Shown here: one piece after another, positions 1 to 5,425 of the stretch
How positions within the stretch are numbered: position 1 is the first letter of the stretch
Layout of the letters: every line of letters begins with the position of its first letter
Assembly (NCBI GenBank): GCA_902783215.1
Contig: CACZQD010000078.1
Span: 1 to 5,814 of the forward strand
DNA: 5,814 bases
Origin: an uncultured Erysipelotrichaceae bacterium
GTDB lineage: Bacteria; Bacillota_I; Bacilli_A; RF39; UBA660
Direction of reading: 5' to 3'
Position numbers and translations under genes: made by a program
The notes under the pieces: generated by a model
What the model was told of the DNA's origin: nothing
Databases searched by the model: none
The model's input: only the letters and a program-made list of their open reading frames with translations

Positions 1-18
1 ATAAGTTTCGTCACTTAC

Positions 19-47
19 ATTGTATCATAGGTAATTATATGTGTCTC
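19..47 (-). promoter_or_regulatory. Likely sigma-A-type promoter for a gene beyond the left edge
   Basis: Read on the minus strand, a -35-like GAGACA (47-42, 4 of 6 matches to TTGACA) is followed by a 17-nt spacer and an extended -10, TGATACAAT (27-19). The predicted start is near position 12, so the product lies outside the window. No minus-strand reading frame starting in 1-60 stays open. The site sits about 60 bp past the sufS stop, which suggests the suf transcription unit ends at sufS and a new unit begins here. This call comes from motif reading only. Confidence 0.5.
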
Positions 48-53
48 TTTTTT

Positions 54-68
54 TGTCCATTTTGGACA
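54..68. other. Short perfect hairpin downstream of sufS
   Basis: TGTCCA (54-59) and TGGACA (63-68) form a 6-bp perfect stem with a 3-nt loop. On the minus strand, where sufS transcription would end, the hairpin is followed by an A run instead of a U run, so it is not a classic sufS terminator. On the plus strand the following bases are only moderately T-rich (71-78). It could be a weak plus-strand terminator, a protein-binding dyad next to the 19-47 promoter, or the edge of a mobile element. Confidence 0.3.
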
Positions 69-106
69 CTTAATTTTTCAATTTATATCTAAAAACGTTT
101 TATTTA

Positions 107-1300
107 CTAGATTATTTCATCCAAAATATTTGTATTTTTTAATAAAGAAACTAATTTATCAATTTCCTCTTTAGTATTATAGAAATACAAACTAATTCGG
201 CAAGTATTTTTGATACCTAAATCATCCTTTAATATTTTCGCACAATGACTTCCAGCTCTAACACATATATTATGTTTATTAAGATAAAGAGATAAATCTT
301 GTGGGAAAATATTTTTCTTATTAAATGTAATAATACCGGAATCACTATTTTCATTATAAATAATAATATCAGATATTTCTTTTAATCTATTTATTGCATA
401 ATTTCGTAATTTTTTTTCATATAAAGAAATATTATCCATTCCAATATTATTTAAATATTTAATTATTTCACCAAATCCAATAATTCCAGCAATATTGGGA
501 GTGCCAGCTTCTAATAAAGATGGATTATTTTTATATAATCTAGTTCCATCAAATTCAAATGAAGCATTCATTCCCCCACCAAAAATAATAGGTTTAATAT
601 TATTTAAATATTTTTCTTTTCCATAAAGGATACCTAATCCAGTCGGGCCACACATTTTATGTGCAGAAAATGCTAAAAAATCAATATCTAAATCTTGAAC
701 ATCAACTTTCATATGTGGAACACTTTGAGCTCCATCAACTAATACTATAATACCATTTTTATGAGCATATTCAATTATTTCTTTAATTGGTCTTATATCT
801 CCTACTACATTAGTTATATGTGATAAGGCAATAACCTTAGTTTTAGGAGTAATAGATTTTATAACATTATCCATTGTCACTTTTAAATCATTATCTAATG
901 GTATATAATTAATATTTAAATTTAATTCATCTGCTAATTCAAACCATGGCAAAACAATAGAAGCGTGCTCCGACTTAGTAAGTAAAACCTCATCATTTTC
1001 TTTTAGATAATCTCTAAAATATCCAAAAACAATTTTATTTAACGAATCAGTAGCTCCACTAGTAAAAATTACTTCAGAACTATTATTAGCATTAATAAAA
1101 TCTTTAACTAAGTCTCTTGTTTCTGCAACTTTAGCGTTTACTTTTAAACTAATATCATAATCTCCTCGATGAGCATTCGCACTATAATTATTATAATAAT
1201 CACTAATATTATCAGCTAAAATATATGGTTTTAATGTTGTCGCACCATTATCAAAATAGATAACATCTTGCTTTAAAAAATTAAAATCTTCACGATTCAA
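107..1300 (-). CDS. sufS: SufS-type cysteine desulfurase
   Basis: This PLP-dependent, class V aminotransferase-fold enzyme removes sulfur from cysteine as a persulfide for iron-sulfur cluster assembly in the cytosol. Visible landmarks are YFDNGATT (15-22), SANAHRG (40-46), TSGATDS (80-86), the PLP-stacking His in SEH (His112), VDGAQS (188-193, Asp189 and Gln192), the PLP lysine in FSAHK (Lys215), EAGTP (264-268), and the catalytic cysteine in RAGSHCAK (Cys353). The 397-aa length fits SufS (about 400). I chose the TTG at 1300: GGAGGTGAT lies 3 nt upstream of it, giving ideal spacing. A longer TTG start at 1324 would place that ribosome site inside the gene. sufS starts 4 nt after the sufD stop, and its Shine-Dalgarno covers that stop, so translation is probably coupled. 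The partner sulfur acceptor (SufU or SufE) is not seen. Confidence 0.95.
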   Translation of the reverse strand: MNREDFNFLKQDVIYFDNGATTLKPYILADNISDYYNNYSANAHRGDYDISLKVNAKVAETRDLVKDFINANNSSEVIFTSGATDSLNKIVFGYFRDYLKENDEVLLTKSEHASIVLPWFELADELNLNINYIPLDNDLKVTMDNVIKSITPKTKVIALSHITNVVGDIRPIKEIIEYAHKNGIIVLVDGAQSVPHMKVDVQDLDIDFLAFSAHKMCGPTGLGILYGKEKYLNNIKPIIFGGGMNASFEFDGTRLYKNNPSLLEAGTPNIAGIIGFGEIIKYLNNIGMDNISLYEKKLRNYAINRLKEISDIIIYNENSDSGIITFNKKNIFPQDLSLYLNKHNICVRAGSHCAKILKDDLGIKNTCRISLYFYNTKEEIDKLVSLLKNTNILDEII

Positions 1301-1304
1301 ATTA

Positions 1305-1312
1305 TCACCTCC
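1305..1312 (-). promoter_or_regulatory. sufS ribosome binding site overlapping the sufD stop
   Basis: On the minus strand GGAGGTGAT reads from 1312 to 1304, a near-complete anti-Shine-Dalgarno match. Its TGA (1307-1305) is the sufD stop codon. The TTG start of sufS follows at 1300. The overlap decides the sufS start and points to translational coupling. Confidence 0.75.
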
Positions 1313-2087
1313 AATACTTATCAATATCTTTAGTTATTTTTTTTAGTATATCTTCATTTTCCATACCATTTAATATAAAACCCTTAATTAGTAAGTTAGT
1401 AGCATCAATCTCACTAATTCCTCGACTATTTAGATAAAACATTTCATTATCGTCAAATTTACCAATAAGTGCGGAATGATTGGCATTTACATCATCACAG
1501 TCAATATATAAATTAGGTCTAATTTCACATTTATTATTTGTTAGATTAATAATACGATTATTTTGGTTGCACGTACATCCGATAATATTTTTTGGAATAT
1601 ATCCAGATATTTGTATATTCATTGCACCAGATTTATTCACTCCATTATTAGTAATATTACTAATAGTATTTTGACAATTATGATTTATAACATAGTCGTA
1701 ATTTTCTTTATATGTACAAATACTTTTAAAAATATATTCAATATCAGAACCAATACTATCTAAATCTACCACACACATTTCATTAATATGATTTACTTGG
1801 TTATATTTATAAACATTACATTTAGAGCTATTATTAATAGAATAATGATATTTAATTTTCATATCATCACTTGTACAATCTATATAAATATTACAATCAC
1901 AATTAATAACTATATCAATATTTATTTTATCAATATATCCATTTAATTCTAATAAAAGATCAGTTTTATTATTTACTTTAATAGATAAGCAAGGAATATT
2001 TAATAAATCAGATTGTTTTTGATAACTAACTTCAATATCACTATTAGTATAATCTTTTAATTCTTTATCTAATACTATCTTATTCAT
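1305..2087 (-). CDS. sufD: Short SufD-like Fe-S scaffold subunit
   Basis: This SufB/SufD-family protein would pair with SufC in the Fe-S assembly complex. The assignment rests on the C-terminal half. NQNNR (174-178), the DDV...H.A..G..D block (198-212, His204) and FYLNSRGI (217-224) match the SufD versions (NQTNR, DDVKCSHGAT, LFYLRSRGI) better than SufB. The SufB-type cysteine (QCDS) is replaced by the NQNNR segment. At 260 aa it is far shorter than usual SufD (about 430), lacking most of the N-terminal helical domain and keeping the beta-helix core and C-terminal helices. It has 12 cysteines, including CDC (63-65) and CTC (171-173). The ATG at 2087 overlaps the sufC end by 8 nt (ATGAATAA). 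An upstream in-frame GTG at 2111 lies deeper inside sufC and is less likely. A SufBC-like minimal system in which this protein acts as a homodimer is an alternative. Confidence 0.85.
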   Translation of the reverse strand: MNKIVLDKELKDYTNSDIEVSYQKQSDLLNIPCLSIKVNNKTDLLLELNGYIDKINIDIVINCDCNIYIDCTSDDMKIKYHYSINNSSKCNVYKYNQVNHINEMCVVDLDSIGSDIEYIFKSICTYKENYDYVINHNCQNTISNITNNGVNKSGAMNIQISGYIPKNIIGCTCNQNNRIINLTNNKCEIRPNLYIDCDDVNANHSALIGKFDDNEMFYLNSRGISEIDATNLLIKGFILNGMENEDILKKITKDIDKYWR

Positions 2088-2868
2088 GACTAACCATTTC
2101 CTTAACGACACATGTTCCTAATGATTCAACTTTTTTATTATTCTTAACGTAACCATTTTGTTCTATTTCCTTAACAAGTTCTGCCCCGCCACTTTTAACA
2201 ATAGTTCCATTATTCATAACATGAACATGTGTAGGTTTAATATAATTAAGTAATCTTTGGTAATGAGTAATAACTAGAATACTGGCATTATATTCTTTAT
2301 AGTAATCCATAACTGCATTTCCAACTATTTTTAAACTATCAACATCTAAACCAGAATCAATCTCATCAAGTAAAATACACTTAGGTTTTAACATATACAT
2401 TTGTAGTATTTCATTTTTCTTTCGCTCTCCTCCAGAAAAGCCTTGATTTAATCCTCGATGTATCATATCTTTATTCATTTTTAAGTAATCTACAGTCTTA
2501 TCCAATTCTTTAATAAACTCAAACAATTTAAAATTATCTTGTTCTTTGGTAGAAATGGCTGTTCTTAAAAAATCAGCATTAGTCACTCCTTCAATCTCCA
2601 AAGGACTTTGCATTCCTAAGAATATACCCAACCGAGCACGTTCATCAGTAGTTAATTCTTTTATTGATTTGTCATTAAATTTAATGTCACCTTTTAATAC
2701 TTGATAATTCTTGTCCCCCATAATAACCTTAGTAAGAGTACTTTTACCAGTACCATTTGGTCCCATAATAACATGTATTTCACCACTTTTTATCTCTAAA
2801 TTAAAATCTTTAATAATTACTTTATCATCCACACTAACACTCAAATTAGTAATTTTTAATGTATCCAT
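2080..2868 (-). CDS. sufC: SufC, ABC-type ATPase of Fe-S assembly
   Basis: SufC is a soluble ABC ATPase that drives conformational change in the SufB/SufD scaffold; it is not a transporter. The 262-aa sequence has a Walker A GPNGTGKST (36-44), a Q-loop region near FLGMQSP, and the SufC-type signature FSGGERKKNE. Its Walker B is ILLDEIDSGLD, and its H-loop is ITHYQRLL. The DEIDSGLD and SGGERKKNE wording is characteristic of SufC among ABC proteins, and the length is normal (about 250). The start ATG at 2868 has AGGAG 8 nt upstream. It is the first gene of a sufC-sufD-sufS operon, and its stop overlaps the start of sufD. Expression probably comes from the divergent region at 2869-3014. Confidence 0.96.
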   Translation of the reverse strand: MDTLKITNLSVSVDDKVIIKDFNLEIKSGEIHVIMGPNGTGKSTLTKVIMGDKNYQVLKGDIKFNDKSIKELTTDERARLGIFLGMQSPLEIEGVTNADFLRTAISTKEQDNFKLFEFIKELDKTVDYLKMNKDMIHRGLNQGFSGGERKKNEILQMYMLKPKCILLDEIDSGLDVDSLKIVGNAVMDYYKEYNASILVITHYQRLLNYIKPTHVHVMNNGTIVKSGGAELVKEIEQNGYVKNNKKVESLGTCVVKEMVSHE

Positions 2869-2886
2869 AGTATCATCTCCTAGTTA

Positions 2887-2915
2887 ATTATACTAAAATT
2901 TGTATAAAAAATAAA
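2887..2915 (-). promoter_or_regulatory. Candidate promoter of the suf operon
   Basis: On the minus strand a perfect TATAAT lies at 2892-2887. Seventeen nt upstream is a poor -35, TTTATT (2915-2910). The predicted start, near 2880, would fall at the Shine-Dalgarno (2881-2877), giving a very short leader. An alternative is TTGGAC (2927-2922) with TATACA (2906-2901) at a short 15-nt spacing, which gives a 26-nt leader. I cannot decide between them from sequence alone. Confidence 0.4.
2888..2907. promoter_or_regulatory. Operator-like dyad over the suf -10 elements
   Basis: TTATAC (2888-2893) and GTATAA (2902-2907) form an inverted repeat with an 8-nt AT spacer. It covers both candidate -10 elements of sufC. 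A repressor bound here would block the suf promoter. Such short AT-rich dyads also arise by chance, so this is only a candidate. Confidence 0.3.
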
Positions 2916-2955
2916 GATTAAGTCCAAAATATTAATAGAATATTCGCAGATATTC

Positions 2956-2987
2956 ACGTAAAAGACTTTACGTCTTTTTTTCTTTTT
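2956..2987 (+). terminator. Orphan intrinsic-terminator-like hairpin upstream of the HIT gene
   Basis: ACGTAAA (2956-2962) pairs perfectly with TTTACGT (2967-2973) around a 4-nt loop, followed by a T-rich tract (2975-2987). A competing stem, AAAAGAC (2960-2966) with GTCTTTT (2972-2978), uses overlapping bases and is also followed by T residues. On the plus strand this looks like a terminator, yet no plus-strand gene ends before it. It may end antisense or unannotated short transcripts from the suf side, insulate the HIT gene, or be left from a lost gene. Confidence 0.55.
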
Positions 2988-2995
2988 GATAAAAT
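2967..2995 (+). promoter_or_regulatory. Candidate promoter of the HIT gene
   Basis: TTTACG (2967-2972, 4 of 6 matches to TTGACA), a 17-nt spacer, then an extended -10, TGATAAAAT (2987-2995). The -35 is made of the right arm of the hairpin at 2956-2973. The predicted start is near 3002, right at the Shine-Dalgarno AGGAG (3002-3006), so the mRNA leader would be very short. Confidence 0.45.
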
Positions 2996-3014
2996 TAATA
3001 TAGGAGATGATATT

Positions 3015-3386
3015 ATGGATTGTTTATTTTGCAAAATAATTAATGGAGATATTCCTTCATATAAAATATATGAAGATGAATATGTATATGCTTTTTTAGA
3101 TATAAATCCTGATAGCAATGGACATACTCTAGTTATTCCAAAAATACATACATTGGATTTAGATTCTATTGAATTAGATACTTTAAATAATATGTTTAAA
3201 GCAATAAAAAAGATTAAAATCAATCTAGAAAACAAATTAAATTGTGATGGTATAACACTTATCCAAAATAATGGTGAGGTTCAAGAGGTTAAGCATTTTC
3301 ATATTCATTTAAAACCTTATTATAATAATAAGCAAGAACTTAAAGATGTTAGTGAAATGTATGAAATATTAAAAAATTGTGAATAG
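3015..3386 (+). CDS. HIT-family (HinT-like) nucleotide hydrolase
   Basis: This small cytosolic histidine-triad protein probably hydrolyses purine nucleoside phosphoramidates or acyl-adenylates. The 123-aa length is typical for the HinT branch. Visible features are an N-terminal CxxC (Cys3, Cys6), which with His45 likely forms the zinc site common in Firmicutes members, FLDINPDSNGHTLVIPK (27-43), QNNGEVQEV (84-92) and the triad HFHIH (94-98, His96 as nucleophile). The start ATG at 3015 has AGGAG 8 nt upstream. The gene is transcribed alone, divergent from sufC and convergent with the M3-like gene, whose stop lies 1 nt beyond its own. The substrate cannot be told from sequence. The gene is often named hit or hinT, and I leave the symbol open. 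Confidence 0.93.
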   Translation: MDCLFCKIINGDIPSYKIYEDEYVYAFLDINPDSNGHTLVIPKIHTLDLDSIELDTLNNMFKAIKKIKINLENKLNCDGITLIQNNGEVQEVKHFHIHLKPYYNNKQELKDVSEMYEILKNCE

Positions 3387-3403
3387 ATCACAATTTTCTT
3401 TTT
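3373..3403. terminator. Bidirectional terminator shared by convergent genes
   Basis: AAAATTGTGA (3373-3382) pairs with TCACAATTTT (3388-3397) in a perfect 10-bp stem with a 5-nt loop. On the plus strand it is followed by a long T-rich tract for the HIT gene. On the minus strand the T-ended arm and TTAATATTT serve the M3-like gene. The HIT stop TAG (3384-3386) is in the loop and the M3-like stop TGA (3390-3388) is in the stem. Confidence 0.85.
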
Positions 3404-4488
3404 TTCTTTTTGTATTCCTTTTTACACGTTTTATAAAAATTATCAAAATAATTACAATTTACAAAGTCATTAATATCAATATCTAGATACTTTAATATTT
3501 CATTGTCATTAACACGTCCAATTATTTTAATTAATTTATTAATATTAGCTAAAGATTTTTCTTTATCAATTTGATATTGATTATATAAATAAATAGCTAG
3601 TAAATGAGAATATGTATTCTTAATACTCAATGATAAACTATCATAATCAATTGATTTATAGTAGTTTTGTGCTAATTCTTCATCAAACATACTTGATTTT
3701 TTTGTAATCCGATAATTAGATGTTTGTTTATTATATTCTAAATCGTCATTATGATATGTAATAAATTCAAATTCATTTAAACCGGCTTTTAACGAATTAA
3801 AAACATTATATTTAATTTTATAGCTATCTTGGTAATATTTATTTTTAAGAATATCTGATGCTATTAGAAAGTAATATATTTCTAATGTCAAATCATAAAT
3901 ACTATCATTTCTATTATTACCTTCTTTATCTAATTGATGATATGAAAAAGAGTAAAATAAATTTGACATATCATTTAATGAATCTACATAGCTAATACTA
4001 TAATAATTCTTATTAATGCTTTTTAAACGTATAAACCATGTATCCGAGTTTTTATTAATACTCATACAATTGGTGTTTTTAAGTTCTTGAAACAAGCTAT
4101 AATAATCTTTATTTAAAGAAATTAAAGTATAGTCAACCCATAAAATACCTTCAAATAGTCCTCTTTTATTTGATTTGTTTCTTTTTTTTCGTAAATTATG
4201 AATGTTTAAAGATTTTAGTATTTCCTTGCTATCTTCATTAATCATTTTTAATATTTTAAATTGCTTATCATTTTTAATCTCTTTATCATTTATTGGATCA
4301 ATAGTTGCTAAAACACTTTCTACCTCACATTTAAATAATAATACATCACTATTATCAAAATTATTTGGATATTTAAGCATATATAAAATTTTATTTAAAT
4401 CATCAATGATAAGTTTATTATTATCTGTATCAATTATTTTATAAAAATCTTTTTTTAAGTTTAATAAGTTCCATTTATATGTTGTCAT
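3388..4488 (-). CDS. M3/oligoendopeptidase F-like protein lacking HEXXH (putative pseudopeptidase)
   Basis: I do not recognise this 366-aa protein with certainty, but its layout follows M3 oligoendopeptidase F. The N-terminus is YKWNLLNLKKDF (4-15), like the family's W[DN]L..LY start. LFYSFSY (177-183) falls where LFHEFGH is expected, followed by LTLEIYYFLIASDIL (200-214), resembling the segment with the third zinc ligand (Glu203 kept). The C-terminus (291-355) has YSHLLAIYLYNQY, then EILKYLDIDINDF, like the family's 'Y...lY' helix and 'ellk..GiDl.d..f' ending. Both zinc histidines and the catalytic glutamate are missing, so proteolysis is unlikely. It is also shorter than OligoF (about 550-600). 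There is no signal peptide or clear membrane helix. GAGGTGGAT (4499-4491) precedes the ATG. The last residues, KKKKRKL, are encoded in the U-tract of the neighbouring terminator. Homology is inferred from patterns; a lineage-specific helical protein is the alternative. Confidence 0.6.
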   Translation of the reverse strand: MTTYKWNLLNLKKDFYKIIDTDNNKLIIDDLNKILYMLKYPNNFDNSDVLLFKCEVESVLATIDPINDKEIKNDKQFKILKMINEDSKEILKSLNIHNLRKKRNKSNKRGLFEGILWVDYTLISLNKDYYSLFQELKNTNCMSINKNSDTWFIRLKSINKNYYSISYVDSLNDMSNLFYSFSYHQLDKEGNNRNDSIYDLTLEIYYFLIASDILKNKYYQDSYKIKYNVFNSLKAGLNEFEFITYHNDDLEYNKQTSNYRITKKSSMFDEELAQNYYKSIDYDSLSLSIKNTYSHLLAIYLYNQYQIDKEKSLANINKLIKIIGRVNDNEILKYLDIDINDFVNCNYFDNFYKTCKKEYKKKKRKL

Positions 4489-4509
4489 TCATCCACCTCA
4501 ATTAATAAT

Positions 4510-4518
4510 ATTATACCA
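4510..4518 (-). promoter_or_regulatory. Promoter of the M3-like gene (extended -10)
   Basis: On the minus strand TGGTATAAT (4518-4510) is a perfect extended -10. At 17-nt spacing the -35 is poor (TATTCA, 4538-4533). The predicted start is near 4503, giving a leader of about 15 nt carrying the Shine-Dalgarno. The gene therefore seems to have its own promoter and not depend on the sigma gene upstream. Confidence 0.55.
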
Positions 4519-4527
4519 TGGTTTAAT
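4510..4527. promoter_or_regulatory. Operator-like palindrome over the -10 of the M3-like gene
   Basis: This 18-nt stretch, ATTATACCATGGTTTAAT, is palindromic at 16 of 18 positions, with its centre between 4518 and 4519. It covers the whole extended -10, so a bound dimeric regulator would block the promoter. No regulator can be named. Confidence 0.3.
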
Positions 4528-4540
4528 ATATATGAATATA

Positions 4541-4560
4541 AAAACAACTAAAATATAGTT
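4541..4560 (-). terminator. Weak terminator after the sigma factor gene
   Basis: On the minus strand AACTA (4560-4556) pairs with TAGTT (4550-4546) around a 5-nt loop, followed by G and a T5 run (GTTTTT, 4545-4540 with the A at 4539 next). It sits 5 nt past the sigma stop. The short AT-rich stem makes it weak. Confidence 0.35.
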
Positions 4561-4564
4561 ACTT

Positions 4565-4834
4565 TTATAAATAATCTTTAAATCTTTTAATATCACTTTT
4601 TCGTATTTTTCTTAAAGCGTTTTGTTCTTCAGTAAATACTTTATTATAATTTAAATTTATATCTTTAGCTATTTCTTTAATAGATGAATATTTATTATCA
4701 TTCAGCCCAAATCGTTTAATTATTATTTTCTTTTCTAATTCTGTTAAAGTATTATCTAATAATTGCATTAATTCTTGTTTTAAGATATTATTAGCAGCTT
4801 CTTTTTCAACGCTGATATAATCCGGAATATCTAA
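4565..4834 (-). pseudogene. RpoD-like sigma factor, C-terminal part (region 4) of a frameshifted gene
   Basis: This is the continuation, in the -1 frame, of the sigma factor that starts at 5394. From Leu188 (codon at 4834) it gives 89 residues up to the stop, making a 276-aa whole. It starts with LDIPDYISVEKEA, the end of region 3.2. Region 4 follows: LTELEKKIIIKRFGL (217-231, matching LT.RE..VL..RFGL) and IKEIAKDINLNYNKV with NALRKIR (259-265, matching ALRKLR). The usual RERIRQIE in the helix that reads the -35 is replaced by NKVFTEEQ. The only internal ATG with a long open frame (4768) has no good ribosome site and would give just 67 aa, so this is not a separate gene. It could still be made by frameshifting or transcript slippage. 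Whether the break is a sequencing error, a true mutation or programmed cannot be told here. Confidence 0.75.
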
Positions 4835-4839
4835 AAATA
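4831..4839 (-). other. Frameshift site in the sigma gene
   Basis: The minus strand reads TAT TTT TAG (4839-4831) across a run of five T (4837-4833). One more T, or a -1 slip of the Phe codon on that run, replaces TAG by TTA and continues straight into LDIPDYISVE in the other frame. The protein match on both sides leaves almost no gap or overlap. Confidence 0.8.
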
Positions 4840-5394
4840 TACTATATCATCGCTATTTATATTTTGTGGGGTATTAATACTTATAGGTAAAGTACAAACA
4901 TTTTTAGCTGTTATTATATTATTAATTGGAGTTTTCAAATGCTCACTTAATTCTTCATTTGTAGGATATATTCCATTAATTGAATAGTAATAGTTTGAAT
5001 AATTAATAATATTTTTAGATAAAATACACATCCACTCAGGAATTTTTTTATAATTATTATTTAACATATATCGTTGCATTGACTGCTTAATCCATGAAGT
5101 AGCATAAGTTGAGAATTTTAAATCTAATGAAATGTCAAATTTTTCTATCGCTTTTATAAGCCCAAAAACACCTTCTTGAAATAATACAAAGCGTTCATTA
5201 TCATCAACGGAATGTACAAATGCATTACTTGCGACTAAGCGCAAATTTGAATTAATAAGTTTTTGTCTAGCTGTTTTATCTCCATTGTTGTATGCAATAA
5301 ATAGTTTTTGTTCTTCTTCTTTTGTTAATACATCATATTTTCTTATATCTTTAAGTAATTGTTTAAACTCTTCCTTAACAATATCTTTTTTCAC
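4831..5394 (-). CDS. RpoD-like sigma-70 factor, N-terminal part (regions 1.2-3) of a frameshifted gene
   Basis: Sigma-70 factors direct RNA polymerase to promoters. This part covers region 1.2 (LLKDIRKYDVLTKEEEQKL, 13-31), region 2.1 (ARQKLINSNLRLV, 42-54), region 2.2 (FQEGVFGLIKAIEKFD, 72-87), and regions 2.3-2.4 (LKFSTYATSWIKQSMQRYM, 92-110). Region 3 follows (KKIPEWM, 117-122; PTNEELSEHL, 144-153; LPISINTP, 169-176). The frame stops after 187 residues at TAG (4833-4831), and region 4 lies in the -1 frame. The reconstructed 276 aa lacks region 1.1 and is shorter than a usual primary sigma, so it is more likely an accessory or alternative factor. I chose the GTG at 5394: GGGTGAT sits just upstream. 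An in-frame GTG at 5406 would overlap that site. The gene has its own strong promoter, between it and pnp. Confidence 0.85.
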   Translation of the reverse strand: MKKDIVKEEFKQLLKDIRKYDVLTKEEEQKLFIAYNNGDKTARQKLINSNLRLVASNAFVHSVDDNERFVLFQEGVFGLIKAIEKFDISLDLKFSTYATSWIKQSMQRYMLNNNYKKIPEWMCILSKNIINYSNYYYSINGIYPTNEELSEHLKTPINNIITAKNVCTLPISINTPQNINSDDIVYF

Positions 5395-5425
5395 TAAATC
5401 ACCCACTCAATAAATTTTGATATTT

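Noticed and set aside
54..68. Hairpin as an intrinsic terminator of sufS
   Set aside because: On the minus strand it is followed by A residues, not a U-tract.
1301..1324. Longer sufS start at TTG 1324
   Set aside because: It would place the GGAGGTGAT ribosome site inside the coding region; the TTG at 1300 is ideally spaced from it.
1480..1763. Two overlapping plus-strand open frames inside sufD
   Set aside because: They are antisense to the well-supported sufD, look like low-complexity hydrophobic translations of AT-rich DNA, and lack ribosome sites.
2954..3235. Minus-strand open frame of 93 aa across the HIT gene
   Set aside because: It lies opposite the clear HIT-family gene and has no family features of its own.
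1305..3390. Mycoplasma-type code with TGA read as Trp
   Set aside because: TGA ends sufD and the M3-like gene at sensible places, Trp codons are TGG, and no conserved frame contains an internal TGA.
4202..4444. Plus-strand open frame of 80 aa within the M3-like gene
   Set aside because: It is antisense to a long intact gene with a strong ribosome site; its hydrophobic Leu/Ser-rich make-up is typical of such shadows.
4565..4768. 67-aa sigma region 4 protein as an independent gene
   Set aside because: The same frame continues upstream to the T run with conserved sigma sequence and there is no good ribosome site at 4768, so it is the 3' part of the split gene.
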